Shown: one piece after another, positions 24,188 through 37,445 of the stretch | Layout: each line of letters starts with the position of its first letter | Position numbering within the stretch: position 1 is the stretch's first letter | DNA from: Pseudorasbora parva | Lineage: Eukaryota; Chordata; Actinopteri; Cypriniformes; Gobionidae | Length of the DNA stretch: 64,000 nt | Direction: 5' to 3' | NCBI RefSeq assembly: GCF_024679245.1 | Contig: NC_090183.1 | Location: forward strand, 19,253,707 to 19,317,706 | Notes under the pieces: generated by a model | Told to the model about the DNA's origin: nothing | What the model saw: the letters and a program-made list of their open reading frames with translations, nothing else | Databases searched by the model: none | Translations under genes and position numbers: made by a program

Positions 24188-25639
24188 CTATAGTAGAAGA
24201 GAAAGACCAAGTCATGTCAGTATAACAAAGGGTGAAAGGCACTTTATGCTAGTGATGCTGTAATCTTTCAAAACATTTTCAAGGGGACATCATATAAATG
24301 ACCTTGTATAACTAAATATCTAAATCTTTAATAAAAAAAATAAAATAAAAAAAAATAAAAAAAACATTTAAAGGAAACATTTACCAAATCGTCCTCAGCA
24401 TGTCACTCCAAAACCTCTGATTTCTGCTATTTATGTATATAAATATACAATGGTAAGGCTATTTCATGTCTTCTAAAAGCATAGCTCTGTTTAAAGAATT
24501 GTTTTGTTGTTGTTGTTTTTAATCTTTCCTTCAACATGTTCAGAATATTCAAAAACTTCAATGTTTGCATACATTTGGAAGCTTTGTAACTCAACACCAT
24601 ATAAGGCAAAGGAGGAGAAATAAACTGCACATAGATTTCACAGATTCTTGCATGTACATTACTGAGAATAGTTTGAACATGCAAAACTGTGAAAAGATAC
24701 TTAAAACATATGTCCGGTTTCAAAGACAAGGCTTAAAAGCCTAGTCCAAGACTTGAAAAATATGTCAGTGCCATTGATACTGACCAGTAAGGTTTTTTCT
24801 TTTTCATTTCTAAAGCACATTTATAAAAGCTACTTAAATGTCCAATTCAAATATGGCTACTCCTGACATAATCTAAGGCTTGTCTCTGAAACCATGGTGA
24901 AACGAGCTATGGGCATCATTTTCTCACATAACATTATATAGTTTAAAAAAAAAAAAACATTATTGTACTGAAGAATTTTTATTTTATTTTTATTTTTTAC
25001 ATTCATCATCCTATTTCATTATACTGTATGGTATAGTAATTTATTCAAAAACACAATTTAAAATAACAATGTTGAACAATATGGTAAACAACAATATACT
25101 ATAAACACACAAACTTCAACATAATACAATGTCATAAAACGTAAAAAAAAAAAAAAAAAAAGCATAACCACATTTATCTTTCAGTTTGATTAAAAGCTGG
25201 GGATAAAAGATGTTTTTTTGTTGTTGTTTTTTTTATAAATAAAAAATCTGATCAGAGACCTTGGGGGCTTGATATCAGAGAGGTAAGACTTCATGATTTA
25301 ACAAAAACCAAGGAAAGATTTGACTTTGGCCAGAATCCTAGATTTAATAATAGTAATAATAAAAAGACAATAAAAACCTGGATATGACAACTAAATCTAT
25401 TGATTGAAATTTTAAGAACCAGGGACCAACATCATTTTACAGCTTTTAAAGACATCCAAAAACATGTCTCCCTTATTTATTAATCTCACCAGATTCAGAT
25501 CATCAGCTTGTTAGGAGAAAACTGAACTGAACATTAACTGAATTAAGTGTGTCAGATAAGATAAGATATACAGTACAAAATGTGCACAGCTGTAGGTCAA
25601 AATGTAGCACAGCTGTTTAGAGCAAGGGCTCTAAAGCAT

Positions 25640-25965
25640 TATGATTTTTTTCTTAAACCATGATTTTATTTTTTATTTTTAAATAGACCCAAATGGTAGT
25701 ATCTACAAAGAAAACCAAATGGGACAAGAATAGAATCTTGAGGGACCCCACAGTTGAGAAAAGCAGATATAGATGAAAATTCAACTCAACTAAAACATCT
25801 ATTAAAGAGCAGCTCCTTGAAAATGCACAGACTGTTCAAGGTCAGAGATAATGCTATGAGAATGCTATTGTGGCATTCTATTGTGGCACTGAGGTCTAAT
25901 ATAAATCTTCATCACCCTAAATCAACATTAACAATAACTCATTAAGCACTTTTAAAAATGTAGTC
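25640..25965 (-). pseudogene. Decayed LINE reverse-transcriptase fragment
   Basis: On the minus strand, around 25895-25840, the frame reads LDLSAT... with degenerate spacing. About 140 bases further on (near 25757-25730) it reads CGVPQDSILVP, a decayed GVPQGSxLGP block. These are the catalytic and primer-grip-proximal motifs of L2/CR1/Rex-type reverse transcriptases. Stops interrupt the frame and no ends are visible. Confidence 0.55.
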
Positions 25966-28900
25966 TGCATTAATGTGCTCTAAACCCAGGAGGAACAACT
26001 TTTATTTTTAAAAGTTCTGTAATTGAATGCGAGCCTAAAATTTAAGAGAACTGTTGTAATAGAAGCACGGTTGAGAAAAGTATGTTTAATAACTAATTTT
26101 GAATTTAATGGAAGAAAAACAAAAAATAGGTTTCAACCAATGTGAAGCAGAGTAGAAGATGACTGTGGTAATATTTAGGTGAATCATCTTTTCAAAGACC
26201 AATGTTTAGACTTCCTGTTATATTGTCACAACAATGTTATCTCAGTAATGGAAATATTTCCGAAATTTCCCAATGGCCACTATTTAAGCCTTGTTATTAT
26301 GTAAAGGGGTAGAAAAACAAAGCACTGATGTCAAGCAGGTGCATAAACAGTGAGTCACATAAACAAAGCTGGTCTGAATCTGAGAGCAGAAATACCTTCT
26401 TTTTTATGTTAATGCATGCCACTGCAGGGTCTAATATGAATCCATTTAGTCATTTTGAGCCATCAGAATGATGCAACCATTTTGTAGGATGAGAATGAAA
26501 TGCTACCAAGTTACGAGGCAATATAATTTTGAATACACATACTGGCCCATTATAGGACATTTTAAGTGCAATTAAAAATAAAATCCTTCCAGTAAATTTA
26601 GATAGTGGAAGTATTTACCTGCATAATAAATCTAATCTTCAAATAAACTCAAGAGCTTTTATCTTTCTAACTGACTCTATTTGATTATATCCTCTTACTA
26701 ACACCCCCCTTTTGGCAAATGGGCATAAATTACATTCATGTATGAGCAGACTTATTGCTGCTCTGAAGTCATTCTGAATAGACACATAACCAACATACAT
26801 TTAGAAAGCCAACAATTGTAATTTTATAGTTCAAGACTTATTCAGACTGTTATTAATATAGAGATAAATAAGCTCAAACATAAAAACTAAAAAATGCATA
26901 TATTAAGAATATATATATTTAAAATATATTGGAAATATTATGTAAATTAATAGTGAACTTATAACGACTATTAAACTGAAGACCCACATGTGGACATTTA
27001 AATTTCTAAGGATATTTCTAAACCTCTGTGAATAATTTCATTAGATCATGTCAGGTGAGTTTTTAGAGAAGGCTGATAAGATGCGTATTAAATATTTTAT
27101 TGTCCATTTAAAAACCCACTTGTGGGCTATAATCTGGTGAGTAGAATTCATGAAAATTCATGTTCTATTGTTTCACTCAATGAACCTTTCACATCTCTGC
27201 CAGAATGAGACTTAATCTTCATTATTCTTTTGTTTGTATTCAGCCATTATTAGCCTTTTATCTGGCATTATGGCTTGTCCATCAACACCACTTTTACACC
27301 ACTATACAATAATCCACATATTATCTGAAGCCTTTTTAGAAAACAAGCAAGCAAAAAAGTATTCTTGGGACTTTATGTGAATTCTTAGATTATCGAATAG
27401 AATAGGTCATGGTGCGACAGGTGCACTAGCGCTACAGTTAGCATCAAGCTACACAACACAATTTAAAAGATTAAAATTAAACTTTTACTCAAAACGTACT
27501 TTAAACCACAACTGAATGTTTGTGTTAACTTTCGCAGGGCTCCAGACTGCGACAAAAAACGTTGTATTTGTGGACAGAAATATTAAATTGTGAGTGATAT
27601 TTTTTACTGAAATCGCCATTTGACCATTCTGTGATGAGTAGCCAATCACATCTTTTGTTGTGTTGGCGTAATAAAATGAGATGATGTGCAGCAAATTTAC
27701 AGTGGAAAAACCTCACTGAGTCACTGAACATCAGAAACAAATGGATGTCATAACGGAAAATATCAGGCTTTTTCAAAGCCCTCATCTCTATCGAGCAACG
27801 ACGCTGATGGAGGAGGTGTCAGCATTGGAGAGAGATCGAAAGCGAGCAGGGCTTGCAAAAACGCTAGCCCAATGTCCTGGGGCTATGGTATCTTCACTAC
27901 GGGCTATTTTAAATGGGCTAGTGAATAAAATTCCTATCTTGTTTTGTATTGTTCTCTCTCTTCATTTGTTTTTATCAGGATGATTTTTCCGCAGTGAAAT
28001 TTATCTGATGAATGTGTGTGCGTATGTGCATGTGTGTGAGTGTGAGTGTGTGTATGTGTTTGAGTGTGTTCATGATGAGCAGATCTCAGGTATATCCACG
28101 GGTCAGGTGGACCAAATAATAAAAAATTACATTGTAAGTAATTGCGGAAAGATGAAAGATAAAATAGTGTGTTGATTTTATTCAAGATTGGAAATCTAAT
28201 TTTACATGCATCACTTTCGTTTCCAAAACCACTGTCTCTTCAGGGAAAACAAATCAAGGATAACATATGAGCACTTCCTAGTGGACAGTATTTAAAAAAA
28301 AAACACAAAGGAAAAATCCTACATAAGATATTTCTTAATAATTTAACAGTTTTTCCTAAAAAATATACACTAACTTAAAATAAATTATTCTGAGAATTTT
28401 CTGACATAATGATTGGAAACATTAACACTTTTAAAACTTTAGTTTTTTTCTTCAGGTAATAATTTGCAGAATTTACCAAATTAAAATTTTAGTCAAGTAA
28501 CGTGGGAGCATTTTAGCGAAGTAGTCAGGTAACCTATGCGATACGTAACAGTAGTGAAGCACTTTATGTATACGACAATAAATTAATAAAGCCTATAACC
28601 CTACAGTGGAGAAAACTGTGAAAGTCACTGTGCGCGCGCGCGCGCGCGTGTGTGTGTGTGCGTGTGATTTAAAACGTTAAGAGGTGCATAGATTTAAGTT
28701 GGTGTTTTAGTTCTACACAGGCAAAAAAGACACACAAAAAACAAACAATTTTTACATAAACTGTTGTTTTCATGAGAAAGAATGAAAGGAGCTAAAAATT
28801 CAACACCAGCCATATAATTGCACATGAAAAATTAAAAAGCTTTTATTATTTTTATTTTTACTAAAAGCCTTAACAGACACTGTTCAGTGCAGCTTTGTGA

Positions 28901-30787
28901 ACACAGACATGAATTCATATTCGTGTTGATATTCTATTCAAAATATTTTAAAAATACAGATTGAGTATTTTGCGATCCTGACATAATTTAAGAAATTAAT
29001 GTCACTGCAACATTGTTTTATGAACAGTGGTCAAATATCAAAGCTGGAGTCTTTAATCTTTCTAATGATACTAAGTTTGTCCAGATCAAGTAAGAGTTTA
29101 ACGTAGAGCAAATGACAATTATCTATGGATCTTTGCACCAATGTAAACCCTAATGTTGTATTTACTTAAACAAATCAAGTAATTTTAAATAAATATTACT
29201 AGTTTAGTCAAGAAACTCAAAAACATAAGTTAGTATAACTTATTAACCAACAAAACTAACACAATGATTTATTTCTCATCCACCCGCGATTGTATCACAT
29301 GGCCCGCACCTGCACAATTGGTCGATATAAGCGTGAATTGCGAGCACGCGCCCACACACACACACCCATATCAAGAAAGAATTTCTGCCGACGGGCAAAT
29401 GTTTTGGTAGCCCGTCTGGTACAGCCCCGGGACTAGTACTATTACATATTAAAAAAGACGTTTTACTCACAAAAGTTTGAAAAGTTTGTTGCACCATTCC
29501 TGTCGGATCCAATATAGAAGGCACAACATTGTGTCTGCAAATCCAGCACTTGAGACTTGTTTACAAATGATTCAGCAGTGAATATGATGCGAACACACGT
29601 ACACAGTATCACACATTCCTAATATTATGATCTGAAGGAAGCTTATGCAGCGACTGTGTTCTTCTAAAATTATCTTGCTATTTTCTTCCACATTGTTATT
29701 GCTGATGGCTAGCGAGCCGATCAGCTCCATGAGTCGGTGAGCGGGGCTACTGAATTACACATTCTGTAGAGTTCTGTTTCGTCGCGCAATGACGTAAGGA
29801 TGAAGCTCATGATCGTTTTCTGGGCCTGGGGTCTATAAAAGCTTTTCTTTGACTAAAAAGGAAGTTTTCAGCTCTGAAACTTTACAGGATAATCTTATAT
29901 TATCATGACCTTTTATATATCAGAAGGGAAAGGGAAAGTTGATTTCTCAATTCATCAACCCTTTAAGATTTCAAGTTGTATGAACTCAAAATCATAACTA
30001 ATTAAAATAGCTCACTCTGGTCTTGCTTTGATGTGATTGGCCATGCAAGGAGTTCTGTCTGGCAACAAGAGAATTAATTCACAGATTTTAATTTACATTT
30101 ACAAAAGGCGGTCCTTTACGCCTTGTCTGTTGCTGATTCAAATCAAGATGGAGACTTGTCATCGTGTGCAATTTTAAATTTGATAAGTAAAAATTTGTAA
30201 GTTACCAAACCTAATAATATATGAACTTACTTATAACTAACCAGATTGAATTTATTTCTGTTTTAATGAAAATAATAGTGTCGTTTGAAGTCACCATGAT
30301 GGTGATAAGTGATTGCTTTAGTTGGGCTCTTGACCCTTGACTGGGTAATATTAGTGGTTCTCTGGCTGCTTTGTATTTGTGAGACACATTTGTTATGGAA
30401 AAAAAAAAGTGAAGAGAAAACATCATCAAGTGATGTTATTTATTCATTGATCATGATAACATCATCATGTATTGGCAGAATCCCTGATCTCATGCAGAGT
30501 CTAATACTCTGGTTGTCGAAGTGGTTGTTATTAGTTTTGAAGTATTAATTAGAATACCCATGATATCCTCCACTTTTGTGGTAATTTAACAAAAAAAATG
30601 TATGTGCACAAAATGTTTAAATCTACAGCATTAGTTACACACACACAGAAATCAAGAATCCGCGTATGAATCTCTACAATGGTGACAATCTTTTTTTTGT
30701 TTTTGTTTTTTTTAGATAAACAGATAAACTCTGAACATAAAACAAGCTACAAAAACAGCAGAACAAAACAGCAAAAGTAAAAGCAAA
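25966..30787. other. Intronic AT-rich sequence, largely unassigned
   Basis: There is a TG-rich microsatellite near 28011-28072 and an alternating CG then TG tract at 28631-28668. A TTAA-adjacent end (CATCAACCCTTTAA, about 29957-29970) resembles an element terminus without a visible partner. Frames at 27485-27983 and 29276-29524 were not recognised. Confidence 0.4.
28631..28668. repeat. (CG)n(TG)n alternating purine-pyrimidine tract
   Basis: About eight CG dinucleotides run directly into TG dinucleotides. Such tracts can adopt Z-DNA, and CG runs of this length are unusual in CpG-depleted vertebrate introns. Confidence 0.85.
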
Positions 30788-31156
30788 TACACTGTAAAAA
30801 AAGTTTTTGTTTTTTTGTTGGTTTAACTTAAAAAAGTAAGTTTATTGAAATTAAAAATTTGAGTTGATACAATGAGGGAAATTTGTTTAATAAATAGAAA
30901 CTCAAAATATTATATCTAAACCACATAAATAATTAGATAAATCATGTAAATAGCACTATTTGGCATGTTTTACTGCGTCATCAGAAATAAAACACACACA
31001 ATTACCCAATATGCTTACAAAATCTTTTAATAATATTTTAATGAAGGTTGTCGAATCTCAAATATTCATTGTATTAACTCAACATTTTAATCCCAATGAA
31101 CTCAAAATTTTAAGGCAACCAGGTAACTTTTTTTCTGAATAATTTTTTACAGTGTA
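30788..31156. mobile_element. 369-bp MITE with perfect 14-bp inverted ends
   Basis: TACACTGTAAAAAA at the left is exactly inverted as TTTTTTACAGTGTA at the right. TA at both edges suggests a TA target site, as for Tc1/mariner-type MITEs. A related end (TTTTTCAGTGTA, 31425-31436) lies further right, so a second or longer relative may adjoin. Confidence 0.7.
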
Positions 31157-33858
31157 GTAAGAATAAACATTTTTTTGGTTACAATTCAGATATATAATTT
31201 ATTCATGCCATAATGCATGTTGAGACCAATGGGGAAGTTTTGATTGGTAGTACACAGCATGGTGTACTGAACTTATGGTGTACCCAATTTGGTGAACTTA
31301 ACAATTTAAGTACAGTGAACGTGAGCACCAAGTTAAGTGAACTTAAATACACAAGTTTTGGGAGACTCCATTACTCAACTGAATTGAGGGAACCAGTTTA
31401 CTCAAATCAATTGAGTTAAATCAAATTTTTCAGTGTAAAGGGGATACATTTACCAAGCTTGTATTATATTTACTAGAACACAGAAATGTATCCAATCACA
31501 TTTCCACTTATTTACAATACTTACAAAACTTAATTCAAAATATTTAACATACCATGTGTTTATGTTTCAACGATATGTGGCATATCTTAGAAATCTGGCC
31601 TATAGCCAGATCATACACAAATAAAACTATATATTAGTTCTCAATGTATCTCAATCTCAATATATTAGTTCCATGTTTTGGCAGTATGGATTATCAGAAC
31701 CGGCAAATAGCAGCTCTAATGCATGCAGTGATGAAAATCCACTGCAGAAGCTACTTGTTGTGACCTGATTAGAATGACGTCAGGGCTGAAAAGGTTTGCT
31801 TGGGCAGATGGCTAATCTGAGATATATTACCTTTCCTTACCCTCTCTCTCTCTCTCCTCACACACGCGCACACACAAGCAGCGCCACACCTCTCACATAA
31901 ATTCTCATACTCACTCGCAGCAGGATTCCATGCCCGTCACACTTTAGGGAGGAGCTCTATCGCAAAGGTTTCAGACAGGAGTGTGAGTAAGGTCAATGAG
32001 ATTACATGAGAGCTGACCCAACCCCTTAAGAGTAACGTCCTTTGTCTACATGTTGCACTCAGATGTTAAGATCTGCTTATTTTTTTCAGAGGGCCACATG
32101 TAAACCGTAGGCTATTTGCTACTCCAATATATAAATAATTTTCTGTGATGATATTTTAGGAATTAAGTCTATATATGCAGAAGGTGCTTTTGAAAACGAT
32201 GTGATGCACAATAACCTGGTTTCATACTATATTTAAATAGAGACAAGGAATGTGAGAGACATCTCAAAAAGTGCTGCTATGCTTAAGATTTATTTGGAGA
32301 ACTTGAGTCTAACTTATGCACATTCTAAGATGACTGTAAACATTGATCTAGATCTTTTACAAGCAAAAGGGCAAACACTCCAGTTGCACTATTTTCATAG
32401 GTTTTCATAATAAAATATGTGTCCCTGGACCACAAAACCAGTCAAAAGTTTTTTGTTTTTTTTCTAATTAAGACTGAGATTCCTGAGTCAAAAAAAAAAA
32501 TCTAAATATTGAGAAAATCGCCTTTAAAAAAAGTTGTCCAAAGGAAGTCCTTAGCAATTCATATTACTACTAATAATACATTTTTAATGTATTTACAGTA
32601 GGAAAATTTCAAAATATCTTCAATGAACATGATCTTTACTAAATATAATAAAAGAAAAGAAAATAAAAGAAAATTTTTGAATTTTGACCCATTAATGTAT
32701 TGTTGGCTATTGTCACAAATATACACATGCAACTTATGACTGGATTTCTCGGTTATAAGTTTGGACAAATCCCATACTACAATCATACTACCAAGTTATC
32801 TCAACAATAAAAAAAGTCACATTTAAAAGGACTACTCCCTTGACCTCTCATTCCCTTTTACGAAATAAATGGAAATGGTTTGAAATATATGTTTGTCAAT
32901 ATTTACTAATGAATTTATTAAACATTACAATGATGAACAGATCATTATATCATGCAAATTAAAATGCTTACAAATGTCTTTAAACTTTAGGTCATATAAA
33001 GCACTTTTTATAAATGTAATCTTTAAAAAAAAGTTTATTTAAACATTATCTGGCATGCTCTCTCCCAGCTATTTGAATATATAATAATTAATGATCTGTT
33101 AAGCATTATATGTTTGTTAGTGGTTTATTAAGATTAGGTAAACCATCTGTCAAAATCGAGATTTTTAAAAAACATATCTATATCATGTATTGAAAGTTTA
33201 ATGACATGTACACATTTCAATTTACATTAAATGTAACTTTGTGGTAATCTTTAATCAAAATCTGAAAAGTTACTTCCGGTCTGGAAACAGCATTCCTTTT
33301 CAGATGATGTCAGTTTGACGGCTTAGGTTTGAAAATGCTTAACCGCTCCCTTCCAACCGCAAGTCTGCTATGAATGCAAGATGGAGAGGAGGAGCCCTGA
33401 GGTAAAACCCTGCCCTCTATTCAATGTTCCGTTTCACTTGGAAACAGCACTGAAGAAAATTCACTTGCTATTTCCGGTTCACTGCTACTTTAAGCATTAT
33501 ATAAATGTTTGTTAAAGGGGGGGTGAAATGCTGTTTCATGCATACTGATCTTTTTACACTGTTAAAGACTTGGAATCCCATACTAAACATAGACAAAGTT
33601 TCAAAAGTTAAGGTGGACGTTTGATGGGAGTATTTCTTTGTCAAAAATACTACTTCCGGTTAGTCATAAGTTTCGGCAAGTTTTTTGAGATCATGCGTCC
33701 CCTTTGACGTTAATGGGGGCGGAATTTCCTTGTATGGGCCTTACGGACAATTCTACCGGAAGCGCGTGAGAGAGAGAGAGGGAGAGAGCGAAAGTAACAG
33801 GCTACGCCCATCAAAGCGCTGGCTTGTAGGATGCTAAACAGGTGATGTGCACATAACA

Positions 33859-34110
33859 ATGTCACCAAAAAAGTGCGTTTTTGGTTGCCAGACCAAGACA
33901 GTCCTGCACAGATTCCCCAAAAACCCCGCGTTAAGGCAACAGTGGATGTAATTTGCTTTTCCGGATCAGCAACTGAGTTGCGCGAATGTTTATATCTGTT
34001 CGCTGCATTTCGGTACCGACTGTTTCATAAACAAGGCCCAGCTCGACACAGGATTTTCCGATCGCCTAATGCTGAAGGATGGAGCAGTCCCAACGTTAGT
34101 ACCGCAGGCG
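33859..34110 (+). pseudogene. THAP zinc-finger first exon in copy A, with a stop
   Basis: The frame from the ATG at 33859 encodes a C2CH THAP domain: Cys6 and Cys10 in CVFGC, Trp29, Cys47 and His50 in CSLHF, and a terminal AVPTL motif like the AVPTI box of THAP proteins. It ends at a GCG|GTGAGT donor, so it is a 5' exon with no partner exon in this copy. Codon 31 is TAA just after the conserved Trp, and the same stop is in copy C. THAP domains bind the element's own termini in P and Kolobok transposases. Confidence 0.75.
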
Positions 34111-34573
34111 GTGAGTAAGACTGCTTCAAATGTCTGTGTTTTTGCCAATGCCCATCAAGTAGCCCAAACATGATCACGTATAGTTAATTGATCAATGGAG
34201 CATGCGATGTGTAGTGCGTGTACATTTGTTTAGCTGGCCACTATATGTGTAACTTTGTTTGTGTATTGTAAAAGCACTCCAAACAACAATACACAAAGAG
34301 GGGGGAAATATGTTGAACTAAATAAGCACGCTTCTTCATTCAAATGCGCTACTATTCCGTGTCTTTCTATGTAAACACTAACTTAGCCTGCTGTGCAAAA
34401 CCAGTCCGCTTACTGTCTACACAAACCACGCGTAAACACACAAACACACGTGCACAACTGCACTTCCCACATGTACACCTTCAAAGACAAAAATACGACG
34501 ATATAATTCAAGTATAAATATGTAAATAACACAAGCCGCTAAGCATATTATATAGTTAGTGTATAACTTGTAC

Positions 34574-34683
34574 CACATAGAGACGTCCTGCTCTAGTCGT
34601 TTTTGCTGCTGCTCCTGTTCAACTGCAGCCTCTGGGTCTGATTCCGGATCATAGATGTATGGCTGTATCTGATTAAAAGCCAT
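34574..34683 (-). pseudogene. Acidic second-gene first exon in copy A
   Basis: From the ATG at 34683 the frame gives about 36 residues rich in Glu, Asp and Gln (DPESDPEAAVEQEQ...). Copy C has the same exon ending at a good GTG|GTAAGT donor; copy A has lost four bases there (GTACAAG). The conserved start, frame and donor across copies mark a real exon of a second gene that starts from the opposite end of the element. I do not recognise the protein. Confidence 0.55.
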
Positions 34684-35219
34684 ATTTTTATTTTGAATAA
34701 AGTTTTTTTCCCGCTGTTAGGGATGACACAGCTTTACGACGCACTCGACTCAACACAATAGCAGCAGCGAGCACACGTCATTATTTAGCTCCGCTCACAC
34801 GACACGCCCCCACCCGCTCGGCTTTTTTCGGAAAGACTCGGAACAGCGCATCTTTCTTATATAATTTTAAAAAAAATAAAGACTTTTCGGAGATATGCAG
34901 GATGCAATGCTACTCTATAGGTACTCAAGATTGACAAGACACTGACTGAAACTGAGTGTTTCACCCCCCCTTTAATGATTTATTAATGAAAGTTATTATA
35001 TTGTTACCTACAAAGGAATTTGAAATGGGATGTTTGGAAGGATGTTTTATTTGGTTACTGTGATATTTGTTAGGTTATTTTTAATATCAGTCTATTTAAA
35101 AAGACCAAGACCTGGTTTCATAAACAGGGCTTAGATGGCCATATTTAAAGATATGCAAGTGTACGTTGCTTTCAGTTAAAACAGCTCAATAATGCATTTT
35201 AGTCTGGGACTATGCTTAA

Positions 35220-35801
35220 AGGGTTAGTTCACCCAAAAATGAAATTTCTTTCATTAATGACTCACCCCAATGTCGTTCCAAAAATAACAAAAAATACGAC
35301 TTTATTCAGCATTGTCTTCTCTTCCGTGTTCCTCAAATAAAGATTCAAACGGTCATGAATCATGATTCGGATTGCGTGTCAAACTGGCAAACTGCTGAAA
35401 TCCTGTGACATTGGTGATACAAATTACGAATCAATCTGCTGATTCACGACCGTTTGAATCTTTATTTGAGGTTTGAAAACAAACGCGGAAGAGAAGACAA
35501 TACTGAATAAAGTCGTATTTTTTGTTATTTTTGGACCAAAATGTATTGTCGATGCTTTAAAAGAGTAACTAACCAACTGATGTCACATATGGACTACTTT
35601 GATGATGTTTTAATTACCTTCTGGAAGTGGACAGCAAGTGGGCATACACTTACATTCAAAGGACAAAAAACCCTCAGACTAAATCTAAAATATCTTAAAC
35701 TGTGTTCTGAGGATGAACAGAGGTCTTACGGGTGTGGAACGACATTGGGGTGAGTCATTAATAGTCATTAAAGAAATTTAATTTTAGGGTGAACTAACCC
35801 T
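35220..35801. mobile_element. Short TTAA-flanked cyprinid-type element with internal palindrome
   Basis: The left end AGGGTTAGTTCACCC and right end GGGTGAACTAACCCT are inverted, with TTAA outside (35216-35219 and 35802-35805). Inside, about 80 bp around 35279-35365 is repeated in inverted form around 35441-35534, so single strands could form a long hairpin. It has no protein. Ends of this type are very common in cyprinid genomes. Confidence 0.75.
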
Positions 35802-36469
35802 TTAAGCCGGGAAGCTGTGAAACCGGGGGTGAAAGTAATTAGAGACAACCTGATAATGACTGTAATTGGATGATCATTATTAAATTACTGCAGTTAGCAA
35901 CTTCAAGGGTAGTATTCTCAAAGAATTGTATCTTCCCACTAGGAGTTCCGAGCTAGGAGTTTTAGTTTAAAACCTATTTAGAAATGTTTTACAAAGGAAC
36001 TCTTAATATAAGAGTAAGGCAGTGTTGACCTTGTTGCTATAGATGGTCACTTTTTATGAGTTAGTTAGTGATTTAGTCAGCTTTTTCTGTGTCGTCATGT
36101 AAATAATAGACTTGAAGATGGTAAGATGTGTGGAGCATGCCTTGTGCATACACAAATGGCTCTGGATTGCTGGTATTACAATTAATGGCAAAAGGAATGA
36201 TATAAAGAACTGGCTTAAAACCTTTTTTTGTGAAAATACTATTTTGTAAAAAACCTTTGCAACGTAAATGTTTACGTAGCGTGGATTGTTTCACCTAAAT
36301 GTCCATATTAGGAGCAACTTTTAGTTGAAAATGTGGTTAACTGGAGTATTCATTCCGATCAAATAAAATGTTTTAAAATATTAACAATTAAACAAGGAAG
36401 CTAGCAGAAGACCAACTGCAAAATGAGTAAAGACATTTGGAGACAATTTTAAGCAAAAGTGTTGAAATC

Positions 36470-37445
36470 CAAGCGGCAACCTCCCCAAGTTTCTCTTGAA
36501 GATCAACTTTACAGCAAAAAAATCCAAACATGTTTACCGCCTGGCAATAGAATTGTGGTTTTGGTATATATATCTAATTTTGCCTTTCATGGCAACTGTG
36601 AGGGGGTAATTTTTTTATAGCTCATTCGTTTACTTTAAAGCCTTAAAGTTCTGCATAATTAAGGGCGTAGCCACTTTGAGTGACAGGTGGATTGTCGTTT
36701 GTCTGCTGATGGTTAGCAAGCGGCAACCTCCCGAGGTCTTTCTTGAAGCCAATACGGAAGTAATTTAAACTGCCATTCCTTGACTGGCAACTAGAGACAG
36801 GCTCCAGAAGGGAGCAGAATCCTATTGAGCCTCATGTTAAAATTCCCAACTTTATAGCAGAAAAAAACATGTTTACAGCCTGGTACAAATTGAGGTTTTG
36901 GTCTATACAGATAATTTGGCACTTCATGACAACTGTGAGGGGGGTGATTTTTTTTTTATAACTCATTCGTTTACATTATATAAAGCCTAAAAGTTCTGCA
37001 TAATTAATGGCTGGTTACTTTGAGTGGCAGGTGGATAGCCATTTACCTGCCGTCTGTAGTCATTGCGTCACCTAAGCTCTGCCCACATCCCACCTTTTTG
37101 CCCATTTTCTGTTATCCTGGTGTGACTCGCAATGATGCGTTGCCAAGATGTCAACGACCAGCTCGTCTCTACTTTACACTTCAGAACGGCTTATTGGAAT
37201 CCTATGGATGATGTCACGGACACTACCTCCATATTTTCTTTACAGTCTATGTCTGTTAGTCATCACGTTACCTCAGCTCCACCCACGTCCCACCTCTTTG
37301 CCCACTGTCAGTTAACCAGGGGTGACACGCAATGACGCGTTGCCAAGATGACAATGGCCAGCTTGATCCTACTTTACGCTTCAAAACTGCTCTTAAGAAT
37401 TCTATGGGTGTCATCACGGACACTACGTCCATATTTTTTAGTCTA
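36470..37445. repeat. Tandemly duplicated dispersed repeat
   Basis: Two diverged segments (about 36490-36700 and 36845-37042) share the CAACTGTGAGGGGG and TTCTGCATAATTAA motifs. Two more (about 37055-37250 and 37252-37445) share GCGTTGCCAAGATG and CGGACACTAC. This looks like repeat DNA duplicated in place. Its origin is not clear to me, and it contains no protein. Confidence 0.6.

Larger units (their letters stand above)
33516..34971. mobile_element. Kolobok-like TTAA element, copy A
   Basis: The copy is flanked by TTAA (33512-33515 and 34972-34975). The inverted ends begin AGGGGGGGTGAAA. A THAP-type exon lies near the left end (plus strand) and an acidic exon near the right end (minus strand), facing each other. 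THAP plus a TTAA target site points to the Kolobok superfamily; P elements also use THAP but make 8-bp duplications. There is no transposase catalytic core between the exons, so the copy is non-autonomous. It is highly similar to inverted copy C at 52882-54072. Confidence 0.75.

Noticed and set aside
27485..27983. Overlapping frames on both strands in the intron
   Set aside because: Not conserved in any family I know and no exon-like boundaries; no host gene claimed.
29276..29524. 82-codon minus-strand frame with CxCGxC motif
   Set aside because: It looked exon-like (CACACA tract then a Cys cluster) but has no splice sites that join to the iRhom gene and no recognisable domain.
34417..34573. 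C-terminal half of the 88-codon minus-strand frame in copy A
   Set aside because: Copy C shows a splice donor after about 36 codons, so the hydrophobic tail is intron read-through rather than a membrane protein.
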